From Bolinopsis microptera (lineage: Eukaryota; Ctenophora; Tentaculata; Lobata; Bolinopsidae): DNA of 64,000 nt. The stretch is from the NCBI RefSeq assembly GCF_026151205.1, contig NC_087079.1, forward strand, positions 1,576,028 through 1,640,027. Direction: 5' to 3'. Under the pieces are notes generated by a model. The model saw only the letters and a program-made list of their open reading frames with translations. It was not told where the DNA came from and searched no databases. Made by a program: the position numbers and the translations under genes. Of this stretch, positions 42,740 to 53,890 are shown in pieces (the first letter of the stretch is position 1; every line of letters starts with the position of its first letter).

Positions 42740-43187
42740 TGTTAGGTAACAGGATTGCATAATTATGATTAAGATAATATGGAACAGGACACAGGTGTCT
42801 TGATCGTGACCTTTCTAGGACCATTAGGGTCAGTTCATTCAACCATGCATTTAAGTGACCGCTCTGACTAAGAGATGCTGTGCAAAATATACTGCAATTT
42901 TACCATTGGTCGACCACTAGGTGAGGTAGCCGTCCATTGGTTGTAAGTCATGTGACCTAGGTCACATGACCATAGCAGGTGGACTAAGCCTCATTTAATA
43001 CCGGTCAGCTCGCGCACTAACTTTAGTGTGACGTTAAAATAGTTAATAAGACCTGCAAGGTAGGTAATATAAATACAGATGTTTCGTGTCGTAAAAGTTT
43101 TAGTTTTTAGTTTATTTTAAACCACTTCTCCTAAACCGTTGTTTTCCGTTGTTCCCAAAACAATACAAGAGAAGAAGCCCGTTAACA
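42740..43187 (+). repeat. LTR, unit B (448 bp)
   Basis: It is homologous to 31583-32032 with the same TGTTAGG...GTTAACA ends and the tRNA-Ser-type primer site at 43189-43201. The first ~40 bases diverge more than the rest. Confidence 0.85.
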
Positions 43188-43315
43188 TTGGCGACGAGGA
43201 TTACGACCGACGTTGGGACATCTTGCTGCTGAAGGCTACAACAATTACGCCTTACTGCAGAATAAATGATGGAGAAAAAGTAACAACGGACAACTGAGAT
43301 CCTGGTTCCAGATAA

Positions 43316-43636
43316 AAGTCCTTGCTGGGAGGTAACCCAGATAAAGTCCTTGCTGGGAGGTAACCCAGATAAAGTCCTTGCTGGGAGGTAACCCAGATAA
43401 AGTCCTTGCTGGGAGGTAACCCAGATATCAAGTCCTTGCTGGGAGGTAACCCAGATATCAAGTCCTTGCTGGGAGGTAACCCAGATATCAAGTCCTTGCT
43501 GGGAGGTAACCCAGATATCAAGTCCTTGCTGGGAGGTAACCCAGATATCAAGTCCTTGCTGGGAGGTAACCCAGATATCAAGTCCGTGCTGGGAGGTAAC
43601 CCAGATATCAAGTCCTTGCTGGGAGGTAACCCAGAT
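43316..43636. repeat. 11 tandem 28/30-bp repeats, unit B
   Basis: The array has the same composition as 32160-32480, including a single G variant (AAGTCCGTGC) in the penultimate unit, so it was not re-expanded since the duplication. Confidence 0.9.
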
Positions 43637-46600
43637 CCGATGTTTCCCCAAGATCCTGTAAACTTAAAATGGAACTCAATCCATGGTATCTATAGTGGCG
43701 AAATCAACCTACGATAGGAAAATAGTGACAGAGGGGTGTGGAGAACGGATAAGCTGACTACAAACGGTTGATTACTCGGACAATCTAGTTCTACTTTAAT
43801 CTACTGGATACAAACGAAAGAGTTGAGATAAAAAGAGGTATATTTTTTAACCTTTTAAATTTTAAAGCCTATTTGAGAAAAAATATCAAAAATTTTTATC
43901 AAAATCAACACGAGAGCAGAAAATTTTGGAAATTTCAAAAAATTGTCAATCTTATTTTTTTTTGCTACGAAATCATGAATAGATTTATCTAAAATTTTAA
44001 CAAAATTTTATAATAAGTTTACGAGTTTCATAATGTTCAACATTCTAATGAAACAGTCTACTTAGTAAGTGAACAAAACTAAGGTTATCACTTGAAAATT
44101 TTTCGTATAACATGGTCCAACCTCACATTTTTGTCATTTTTTCAAGTATTTTGTGTGAAATACACAGTAGGTGTCTGGTGTAAGTGAAATGAACAGTGAA
44201 ATGCACGGTAAATTTGAAATGCACAGTGAATTTAAGTGAAGTACACAGTAAGTGTATGTGAAATGTGCAGTAAAAATATCGATAGGTGTTTCTCGAGTGA
44301 CCGCATGCTGTGACGGTCTGATAGTGAGTGATAAGATCCAACAATTAAATTGAGTTGGCTTGTTACAGCTTTAAAAAATTTATGAATAATACTAATATAG
44401 CCAGCTGTTAGTGTAAATCCCGAAAACGAATGGGTTCGAATTACTTGCGGGTCCTGCTATTTATGATAACAACTTGCTATTGACTTGTAGCCTACTATAA
44501 GAGTATAAGTTTACCTATAATATTGGCCTTGTAAACATGACGGCTAGAACTGCTTCACATGGTAACATCCATGGAAATTTGATATAACTCTGGAAACTAT
44601 TGAAACATTAACCTGACAATATTTTGTGCAATGATGATTGTATGACATTAAATGACAAATAAGGATCGACCAATTGACTGACTCCCTCGACGAGAGGGCA
44701 CTGACTTTCTTTTTGCACAAAGACCGAACCGACGACTTTAACTTTGAGTTATTTTATGGAGAGTTAGTAAGTTCTGCCGTTCATGGAATAGCGATATCGT
44801 ATAATATATCATAATAGACAGAAAATTATTCAGTTGAGTAAGCCTTAGTTACTGATGCTAGTATTTCAGTAAGAGCATTGAAGTATTAAATCGTACCATT
44901 CAAAGTAAGGAATTGCACTTACACGCTGGTGAATTTGAATGCATTTTAGGTCGTAGCAGTAGTTCTCTTTTGAGAGTAATGTGATAATGTATGCGTCATA
45001 AATTAGACTGACGTTGATACGGTTAGATTTTAATGGAGGTGGACCTATTAGCAATGTTGAAATTGCTTTGTTTGAAGTTTATAGTTTATGTACAGATCAT
45101 GATCATGAATATTTGCTTTGTCCTTGGTTGCGAAGCTAACAGCCAAGACAAGCGGAACTTGGCGCTTTTGTTGTGAGAATTGTGTAACGGCGTGTGGTTG
45201 TTAAGTTGACAACCGAGAATATGCTTGCAAGCTATTGTGGAGAGTTTTTTTTGTTGCCGTCGAATGCCAAGTTTTGAGAACTTAAACTACTGACCGTGTA
45301 ATAAATGCTAAGTGTGAGTGAGAGATGTTTTGTGAGAAAGTGTAAGAATAAGTCAAAGTGAATTTCGGGCAAGTATGTTCCGAGTGGCACGGGATATTTT
45401 AATGCAATTTAATTTATGTCTGAATAAATTACTCTGCCCATCTAGAAAGTAGAAACAGAAATCTTGTATCAGTTTGTTTGGTGAATCTTAGGGGTAGGAC
45501 AGAATTTTGTCCATTAGTACATTAGGACTAGCCGACTATGGTAAACTGCCATGCCAGTTGTATTTTATACAAAGTTGCAAAGTTATAATCATTATAACTG
45601 ATAGCAGCTTGTGGTTGTTTAGTGATAAAGTGAACGACCTGAATTTAGGCTTAGGAGTTGCTGATGTTTTGTGTGGCAGTATAATGCCAAGTTTTGAGAA
45701 CTTCATACCTTTAAGTTTAGAGATTGAGAGTTTATTTTTAAATGTAACATCATAGAGTGTTGTAAGTTTTCCTCATGAACATGTGACTGTGCAAGTGAGT
45801 GTGAGTGTACCAGGATTAGAATACGTTATTGATATGATTCCGAGTTATATATCGGAAATTAAGTTTTAAAAATTCATCGGAATATTTTCCTAATTCGAAA
45901 TTAGGAATAGATGTGTATTAAACTCAATGTGAACGTAATTAAATGTAATATTAAGTTTAAGAGCAAGATATAACCAATTTATTCCTCTAGTATCATTCAG
46001 AATATTTTGTTAACCTTTAACTAAGAGTATATTTTTGGAAATGTGAAACTTATCGGTAGGTATTAACAGCAAGTTAGAGCAGAGCCGTTAAATCTGGAAT
46101 TGCACTCGCAGGCCAAGGCCAAGGCTTCTGAGTAGTAAGGATTTATACAGTAGTGCATGCTCTACTTTACGACACGTTAGTCGTTAATACTGAACGTACA
46201 ATTACAAAGAAGACATTATTATGTGATCGGTATAATTACCATTAAGCTTTTCAGGATTTTAATTATAATAATTCGTAATTATAATAATTTAATTATAATA
46301 AATCGTAAGCTTTAAAATTAAAATAAATATATAAAGATAGTAATAAACTTACAATTTAAAAAGTTCTTAATAAGAACTTGCAGAAGCCCGTTGGTGGCTC
46401 CAAGTCCCACTCTGAGCGGACACTTCTACGAATGTCTTGAATTACTTTATTAATCTCATGAGATGCTTTATTATCAAACAATACGTAATAAATCTTGTAT
46501 GTTGAGTTTTAACTCAGTCTCTATACATATCTGCGTTTATTGTGGGCTCTTTCTCCACTACCGCTCTATACATATCTGCTCTGTGGTATCTATTGTGCCC

Positions 46601-46677
46601 GTCTCTGAACACATATCCGCTTTATTGATAACAAGAATATCCCCAAAATTGGTAGTTATTGAAGACATCTTTGTCCC
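43637..46677 (+). mobile_element. Non-coding interior of the LTR element, unit B
   Basis: Collinear with unit A at high identity, with small deletions (for example around 44150). No coding motif is present. The similarity to unit A stops at about 46677, after TTTGTCCCT. Confidence 0.6.
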
Positions 46678-49600
46678 TCGCTGACATTTCTTCTTCTGTC
46701 CATTCTTGGCAGTTTCTTTTGGTTGTTTTCGTCCAGGAAAACACACGACTCATCTTTTCGAAACGCTGACGAGAGAACGTGCATTTCTCTTCTATTTCTG
46801 CCCGGGGGGCAATACTAGTACAACTTACCTTAATATTATTATTATTTATTAATCAACTATTTACAGCAAACACAAGATAATAGAAATTAAATCATAAAAT
46901 CGAGTGGCCGAGTAGTCTCGACTCACCCATAACTTCTCCAAAGACGTCTATCATGAGCTTTGTACACTAAATCGTTGAAATTACTTAAACTAAATCTTTT
47001 ATTTACAATCACAATAATTTGTTTTGTCATAATGTCTTTTAATAATAAATCAAATAAATTTGAACGAGGTCTGCCCCTCCTTCCTTTGTAGTCAAAACAT
47101 CCTAAACATGCAAATCTGAAAGATAAGAAGGCGGGAGTGTCATCACCGCTTCTGAGAACGTGCCCAAGCATCTTCCATCTTGCTTTCTTGATCCTTTCAG
47201 TAAGGGGTCTGACATTACATCTCTTATATAAATTCTCGTTACTGATAACCGTAGGCCAATAGGTGTTGATTATCTGTCTCAGATGCTTCCTTTGAAGAAC
47301 GTCGACAGATGCCGTTACGGTTTCAGGAGCAGCCCAGCTGCTACAGTTATACAACAACACTGAAGTGACAAGAGCTTCGTACAGCTTCAGCTTTCTACTC
47401 TCACTGATCTGAACAGAACTATTCAACCAGACTTTCTTGTAGGTATAGAAGGCAACATTGGCTTTGTTGCGTCTGTTGACAATATCTCTTTCTGAGCAGA
47501 GCTTTGATCCTAATAGCACTGACTCTCGCCACTCTTCATCTCCTCTAATTTTATTGCCATGGGCATCTAAAGCATCTGTATCTGCCAAATACACTCTTGT
47601 AAACACCGTCTTTGATTCGTTAACAAAGAGACTCCAATCCTTTAGTATATCACTGGCAATCTCTAGTATCTTCACCAGGCTCTGACCATCTTCACTCAGA
47701 AGCTCAGCATCGTCAGCATAGGCGGACTCTAACGGGAGGCCTCTATCAGAGACTGGGGGGTTCGGTCTAGGAATCGTGACACTGATCACGGCTCTGATGT
47801 GATTCAGGGCACCGGCAAGGGTCAATGTAAACACTTTACCTGCCAGACTGTCTCCCTGGTAAGCGCCAATATTAATCACAAATTCACCAGACTCAGATCT
47901 GTTGACCGTCACCTTGAGCTTTGTATTTGAGAGGAGGTACTGAACTAGGCGAATGTCGTCTCTAGAGCATCCTGCATCAATGAGGAGGTTGATGATGGTC
48001 TGTCTGCGGATAGTATTAAACGCAGCGGTCATGTCAATGTTGATTTTACTATACTCAAACTCGCGCCTGGTAACCACTGATGTCAACATTCTCTGAGACC
48101 ATACCAGGTCAGCACAACTGCGACCCTGCTTGTATGCCGCCTGCCAAGGTCCAGTGTACATATCAACGTGGTAATTGATTCTGTTCAAGGCTACGAGGGA
48201 TAGGACTTTTCTAGTTCCATTTAGCAATGTGAGGGGCCGGATAGACTTTATCGGACCTCGGGGTTTTCCTGGCTTCTGAAGGGGTGTCAGGATACCTTCT
48301 CCAATAGCTGGGATGTATGTGTTGGTCTCAAAGGAGAGATTATAGATCCTAGCCAACTCACAGTGGAGGGGATATCCAGCAGCTTTCATTAGCTCATTAG
48401 GTATACCGTCAGGGCCACACGCTCTACCGGATTTCAGCTTCATAACAGCACGGCCAACTTCTTCAGGTGTTATGGGACAGAGGAGGCTTCCAGGAGGGTC
48501 TATGAATGCTGGGAGGTGGGGTTCATCTTTGTCATTGAACTCATTATTAAAGTATTCTTTAATAGCTTCTGCTTTTAATGAGTCAGAACCTAAGGTGTTC
48601 CCGTCTGCATCGTGGACAGTTACTCCGTCTTTCTTCATCCTACACTGGGCCAAAGTTCTATTCGCTTCAAACATGCTTCTGCAGCTGTCGGTGTTGTTGA
48701 TGACATCTACTAGGGCGTTAGCAGTGGCCTCGTTGATGGATTTCAACCTCTTTTTGATGGTACGTTTGAGATGGTTGATTCTTTTTCTGAGGTCACTCCT
48801 GTCGCTTATCCCTGTGAGACTACATTCTTGCTGAAGAGACTTTCTCTCTGCTGAAAGTTTAACGACAGTTGGATCGTCGCTGTACTGATGAGGCTTCCCC
48901 GGGGGCACTTTACCAACCACCTGGACCTTAATAAGGATAATTAAATTATAAATAATAATAATAATAAAGATATAGGTGTTTGCTGAATTGCTGTATTATA
49001 CATTCTGTGTCCAGCTCTTATGGGTCCCATCTCTTGCCCTGCAAGCCCTGTTTCTTGTTTATACAACATATTATAACTATGTAATAAACATTTTTTGTAG
49101 TGTAGGATTGTTTGAATTTCTATTTGTTAATTCATATAATATACACTTTATGATTGTTTCGCCCATTTTTCTTCCCTTGCATTGCAAGCCCTGTCTCTTG
49201 TAAAAACATCCACTTTTGTAGATACACACAGTCTCTACGTCTTTATCCTCTGGTCCCTAGGGTCAGCTGACTCCGGGCCAGAGGAAAATTACCGATTGCC
49301 AAGGTTTGATGCCTAGGCAGTCGAGACCTCTTATTGAGACCCGATATAATAAAGACTTTGTGATATACAATTGTTGCAGTTGTTTCTCTTGTTTTTCTTC
49401 CCTTGCTCTGCAAGCCCTGATTCTTGTATAAACATTGTGTTTAGTATTTTGTATATTGTATTAATTGTGGTAAATTGTGGTTCACATTTCGGTATTAGTA
49501 ATTATAGGTGTTTGCTGAATTACTGTATTATACACTCTGTTGCCAGCTCTTGTGTGTCCCATCTCTTGCCCTGCAAGCCCTGTTTCTTGTCTATACAACA

Positions 49601-49716
49601 AATTATAATTGTGCAATAAACATTTATTGTAGCGTAGGATTATTTGAATTTCTATTTGCTAATTCATATAATATTCACTTTATGATTGTTTCGCCCATTT
49701 TTCTTCCGTTGAATTG
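46678..49716. mobile_element. 3.0-kb segment present only in unit B
   Basis: Between TTTGTCCCT (unit A 35718) and TGCAAGTCGAGACC the unit B copy carries an extra ~3 kb: the RT ORF on the minus strand with AAT-rich microsatellites on both sides (46829-46847, 48950-48966), then imperfect repeats of CTGCAAGCCCTGTTTCTTG (about 49036, 49189, 49406, 49576) and two ~215-bp copies (48972 and 49504). This is an insertion in B, or a deletion in A through the GCAAG repeats. Confidence 0.7.
46923..48920 (-). CDS. Non-LTR retrotransposon reverse transcriptase ORF, 665 codons, 5'-truncated
   Basis: The uninterrupted frame contains KLKSGRACGPDGIPNELM (block 1), IRPLTLLNGTRKVLS, KINIDMTAAFNTI (motif A, D296), NIGAYQGDSLAG (motif B), ESAYADDAELLSE (motif C, YADD 401-404) and the LINE-type C-terminal region (KARWKMLGHVLRSGDD, CFDYKGRRGRPRSN). 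All RT catalytic Asps are kept. AFN instead of AFD in motif A is unusual. No apurinic endonuclease domain precedes the RT and no ATG lies near the start; the frame opens with GTG just after a CCAG, so the 5' part is truncated or on a missing exon. The exact clade is uncertain. Confidence 0.9.
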   Translation of the reverse strand: MVGKVPPGKPHQYSDDPTVVKLSAERKSLQQECSLTGISDRSDLRKRINHLKRTIKKRLKSINEATANALVDVINNTDSCRSMFEANRTLAQCRMKKDGVTVHDADGNTLGSDSLKAEAIKEYFNNEFNDKDEPHLPAFIDPPGSLLCPITPEEVGRAVMKLKSGRACGPDGIPNELMKAAGYPLHCELARIYNLSFETNTYIPAIGEGILTPLQKPGKPRGPIKSIRPLTLLNGTRKVLSLVALNRINYHVDMYTGPWQAAYKQGRSCADLVWSQRMLTSVVTRREFEYSKINIDMTAAFNTIRRQTIINLLIDAGCSRDDIRLVQYLLSNTKLKVTVNRSESGEFVINIGAYQGDSLAGKVFTLTLAGALNHIRAVISVTIPRPNPPVSDRGLPLESAYADDAELLSEDGQSLVKILEIASDILKDWSLFVNESKTVFTRVYLADTDALDAHGNKIRGDEEWRESVLLGSKLCSERDIVNRRNKANVAFYTYKKVWLNSSVQISESRKLKLYEALVTSVLLYNCSSWAAPETVTASVDVLQRKHLRQIINTYWPTVISNENLYKRCNVRPLTERIKKARWKMLGHVLRSGDDTPAFLSFRFACLGCFDYKGRRGRPRSNLFDLLLKDIMTKQIIVIVNKRFSLSNFNDLVYKAHDRRLWRSYG

Positions 49717-49969
49717 CAAGTCGAGACCTTTTATTGAGACCCGATATAATAAATACGCTTTATTTAATTTACTCTTCACTGGATACTGTAATAAACACTC
49801 TGTACATGGTCCTCTTATCTTTCTTCCCTTGTTATGCAAGCCCTGTCTCTTGTTTATACAATCTTTAACTCTATATTAGGTAGATTGCGTAATTATTATG
49901 GATTTTATATTTTCTGTATTAATAATAAACGTATTAATAATAAACATATTTGATGGACTACGGTAAGTA

Positions 49970-50220
49970 AGAGATATTTACCCTCTGTAGCACACATTTT
50001 GCTATTGCACACATTTTCCGACACGGATTTTCGACACTTGTAAAAATTTCACGGATTTTCGACACTTGTAAAAATTTCACGGATTTTCGACACTTGTAAA
50101 AATTTCACGGATTTTCGACACTTGTAAAAATTTCACGGATTTCCGACACTTGTAAAAATTTCACGGATTTTCGATACTTGTAAAAATTTCGAGCAATTTC
50201 ATCACTTGTAAAAATTTGTA
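49970..50220. repeat. 28-bp repeat array, unit B
   Basis: About seven copies of TTCGACACTTGTAAAAATTT-CACGGATT lie here, versus three in unit A (35848-35945). A single copy occurs at about 24128. Confidence 0.85.
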
Positions 50221-50326
50221 TTGAAGATGAATATCACAGAGGTTTTGTTATTGGGATCATGAGATTACTTGCTGTACATAGTTATTTGGTTACCAGAGCT
50301 TTTAAAAATTCCTTGAGCGTGGTAAG

Positions 50327-50778
50327 TGTTAACTATGGAACAGGACACACTGACACAGATGGTTTGATCGTGACCTGTCTAGAACCATTAACAAGCATTA
50401 AGTCAAGCTACGAGAGCCGTCCAGTGGACTATTGAGTCCTTAATGTACTTGACAATGCAGCGGCTTGCCTGCATCGCTCAAGGGACAAACAACATGCAAT
50501 GACGTTTGTTTTCATGGTAACGGTCTGACTATATCAAGCCGGAGAACGCTGCGGGAAATCAGATTGAATCAGTTCGTTTCGCAGAAGTTTGTAATCAATC
50601 AGTTCTTGATTGATAAATCTACTCAACTCGTTCCTCCACAGGTTCTATTTTATCTTAAAAAGATGCACAGTTCGTTCTTTAGTCTTGTGATACATAGTTC
50701 GCTCTTCAGTTTGCTATTTTGATTCTAATTCAAGTTGCATGCTAACTTATCATAAATAGCAGGGGCTCGTATTATACA
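50327..50778 (+). repeat. Diverged LTR-like segment, unit B
   Basis: Counterpart of 36059-36510 with nearly identical sequence (TGTTAACTATGGAACAGGAC...). Confidence 0.5.
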
Positions 50779-50879
50779 ATAATATTTAAACTTTTTTAAC
50801 CCAACTTGAGAGTCTAAATTTTGAATTCTAAAATTCATATTTCTTATCTAATTTTGCGATGTTGACCAGGTCACAGGCA

Positions 50880-50975
50880 CGGTAAAATTTAACTACATCT
50901 CCTTCCTGAACTACACTGGTGATGTAATGTATATCGACTTTGTCTGTTTAAAGTGTGCTGTGTGAGCTATTTGCT
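50880..50975 (+). CDS. Exon-like frame VTGTVKF, unit B
   Basis: Same 31-codon reading as 36602-36697. Conservation here may only reflect recent duplication. Confidence 0.35.
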
Positions 50976-51164
50976 TTGTTTTGTAATTTACGATTAACTC
51001 TGCTAATTTCATAGTGTCGCTTTGTCAGCAATTTTTGTGCAATTTTCTGAAATTCGTAATTATTTGCCCTTTATTATTTGATTAAGAGTTATTCTTGAAA
51101 ACTGTGAGGAAATTTTTTGATAAACTGTTTTTCAAATCAATACTTAACGTTTCAGTTGATAAAT

Positions 51165-51983
51165 ATGACAACTAAACAGCAAGAGATATCAGAACCAAAT
51201 GAGACTGATAAGATCGTTATACGAGAAATAAAGCCACTTTTACCTCGGGAGATATGGGAGATAATATTCTACCTGATTCCAATCAGAGATAAGTTGACAT
51301 GCAGCAAGCTTATTATAGAATTCAGAGACTTTTATCAAGAATTATTCACAAACTATGAGAAGTATGTTGACAGCTTCAGAGACTTTAAAGTTGAAAAAGC
51401 GTCGCTTAATGGACTGAACTTATACCAGATGCATCCTTATGGTTTCTCCCATGATCTGAGAATTCCCAGCGATTCTGCATCGTCAAGTATTTCATTTTCT
51501 ATCTATCTTGAAAATAGTTGGGTACGATGGCTGGACGATACGTTGTCCTCATTCAAATACATAACATACGAAGACGATGGAACGAACAATAAATACCTTA
51601 CATATTTGAAGGTAAACGCAATATCTTGGTTACGATTCAGAGTGCAAAACATTATACTACCGACGGGGCGGTACAATCTGTATTACAAAATAAAAGGGCC
51701 ATGTCACAACATCAGGAACTTATACATGGTATCAGTGAAACACAGTGCCACAAGAGAAGATAATGTTGGGTACATTGATCTCAGAACACTACAGGATCTC
51801 AGTTCTGATTGGGAGTGGGTCCCAGTATACAGGGACAACACCTTCAATACACTCATGGAGGTGGGGTATAAGTTTGAGGAGGGGGATGAGCTTTCTGTTG
51901 AGTTGTTCAGTTTGAACGAGTTTTGGATCAGGGATTTGTCATTTCATATGATCAGGTTTGTTGCTGTAGAGGATGTTCAATAG
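51165..51983 (+). CDS. F-box protein with a C-terminal PP2/FBA-like beta domain, unit B
   Basis: ATG 51165 follows an acceptor-like ACGTTTCAG, so a 5' UTR exon is likely; 272 aa. An F-box spans about residues 24-65 (LLPREIWEIIFYLIP, then RDKLTCSKLIIEFRDFYQEL), which in the family docks Skp1 of SCF ubiquitin ligases. Residues about 95-272 are beta-rich: SISFSIYLENSWVRW, YLKVNAISWLRFRVQNIILP, TGRYNLYYKIKG, DWEWVPV and GDELSVELFSLNEFW, then FHMIRFVAVE. The order resembles phloem-protein-2-like (Nictaba) or F-box-associated galactose-binding-like domains; I favour PP2-like on the WLRFR...Y.LYYKIK pattern, with moderate confidence. Unit A carries a frameshifted duplicate. Confidence 0.75.
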   Translation: MTTKQQEISEPNETDKIVIREIKPLLPREIWEIIFYLIPIRDKLTCSKLIIEFRDFYQELFTNYEKYVDSFRDFKVEKASLNGLNLYQMHPYGFSHDLRIPSDSASSSISFSIYLENSWVRWLDDTLSSFKYITYEDDGTNNKYLTYLKVNAISWLRFRVQNIILPTGRYNLYYKIKGPCHNIRNLYMVSVKHSATREDNVGYIDLRTLQDLSSDWEWVPVYRDNTFNTLMEVGYKFEEGDELSVELFSLNEFWIRDLSFHMIRFVAVEDVQ

Positions 51984-52504
51984 TTGTGAGATGTTGTTCT
52001 TGGTTACAAGTCTTGGATTGAAGAATATGGGTAATGAGTAGTAATATATATGGTACTTGGGAGTGATACAAATTGTTTTAAGACACGCTATCTCGTGCTA
52101 ACTAATTGAAGTTTAAATTATTATTATTATTTATTTACTTATACTTTATCAAATTCTTGTTTTACTTATCTAATATTCAATGAAACAAGAAATTTCAATG
52201 AAACAAGAAATTCTACTTCAAGCTGCTAATGATAATAATTAAGTGATAAAGATATTTATGCTATAATTCAAATAATTAACTATCGTGATACCAATTCTAT
52301 AATGTTTCTTTCCCCTTTCAAGGACGAAATGGCAGGTGTCGAAATCCATCAGTTTGCCGGGTGTAGAGCCAAATGCTACTCTATAGTTACAGATGAAGAA
52401 CAGAAAATGGGAGCCGCGGGAGTGAAGAGAAATATGTAAAAGAGACTGAAGCATGTCGATTTTGTAACATGAGTCCATGTACTTGAAATAAAAATAATAC
52501 ATTT

Positions 52505-52855
52505 ATAAAGTATATTTAATAAAGATATAAAAATAAAGAATCTGAAAGATATTCGAAAGCTCTGCTAAATCACTGGTAGTCTGACTATCACGCTGTGCAG
52601 TATGAGTCGAATTATATTTTAATAAAGATATAAAAATAAAGAATCTGAAAGATATTCGAAAGCTCTGCTAAATCACTGGTAGCTTGCCTATCACGCTGTG
52701 CGGTATGAGTTGAATTATATTTAATACAGATATAAAAATAAGAATCTGAAAGTTATGAGAAAGCTCTGCTAAATCACTGGTAGCTTGACTATCACGCTGT
52801 GCGGTATGAGTCGAATTATATTTAATACAGATATAAAAATAAGAATCTGAAAGAT
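52505..52855. repeat. ~101-bp minisatellite, 3 copies, unit B
   Basis: Same unit as 38098-39475. A 120-bp sequence unique to unit B (about 52317-52470) precedes it. Confidence 0.9.
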
Positions 52856-53845
52856 AATAAAGATAATAATACATTTATAATAAATGTAAACTGTATACAA
52901 ATTAAAGTGAGAAATACTATTAAAAGTAGAAAGTGAAGAATGAAAAATTATAAAGATATGAATAAAATGAAGAATGATACGAAGCTATGAAGAGCAAACA
53001 GTCAATCATCATCTTATTGCAATTTACAAGCAGACGGTCCCATCCGCTCTATCGAGTTTGTGTTTCCAATGCCCCCAATGGATGTGGACCGGATTGTAGT
53101 TTAAGGCTACAAATCTGACTATCTCATGATACGGCTGGGCATTGTTTGTGTGAGATAATGGTAAGATCGCTTGTAAGCAAAGGGTTCCAGCAAGGCGGGG
53201 ATTCCCGCTAACTATAACAAAATAAGATAGTATTCTCTCTAATTCCAAAAATTGAAAAATGACTGTTTGCAATTCACACTGCTTCAATGTTATTATCATC
53301 ACTGATAATTATAATAATGAAACCACTAGTACTGAAAAATAAAAGGATTAAATTAGGTGGGAATTCCCACTATATTTAATATAATAGGAGAGCACTCTCT
53401 TCGTTTACTTTTTTCTAGTTATACTACTGTTTGAATTTACTTGTTATTCTATTTTAATTTTAAATATTATCTTATTACACATTTTGCTACTATCTTTTCT
53501 TGCTATCTATTTTTAAATGGTTAACCATACTTTTTTCTTTTTTTTTTTTTTTTCTTTTTTTTTTTGGGGAAAATTTGTCTTCCTCAGCTGGTCGTTACTT
53601 TATTTTTTAAATATTCTTATCATTTAAAACTTTGATCAGCTGCAGGGGGTGAATTTGCGTCAAGGTTCTGTAATATGAACCAGTTTTCACAGAAAAAAGA
53701 CCGTCCGTAGGTGGTGAATAGCCACATCCTTCACGAGGTGACCCCGTTCTCTGCATTTTATTTTACCCTACTTTTTGACTTATATTTTTATTTTCCAATG
53801 CAGAGGTTACTAAATACGGCGGATCGGTTATAAAATACTTAGTAC

Positions 53846-53855
53846 TATATAAAGG
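53846..53855 (+). promoter_or_regulatory. TATA box, unit B
   Basis: TATATAAAGG, 45 bp before the ATG at 53891, identical in context to 40446. Confidence 0.65.
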
Positions 53856-53890
53856 CTTAAAAACAGACCTCTTATCACAAAACTATTAGC

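Noticed and set aside
49371-49879. Leu/Phe/Cys-rich open frames after the RT element
   Set aside because: They are translations of imperfect tandem CTGCAAGCCCTG-type repeats and are not a membrane protein.
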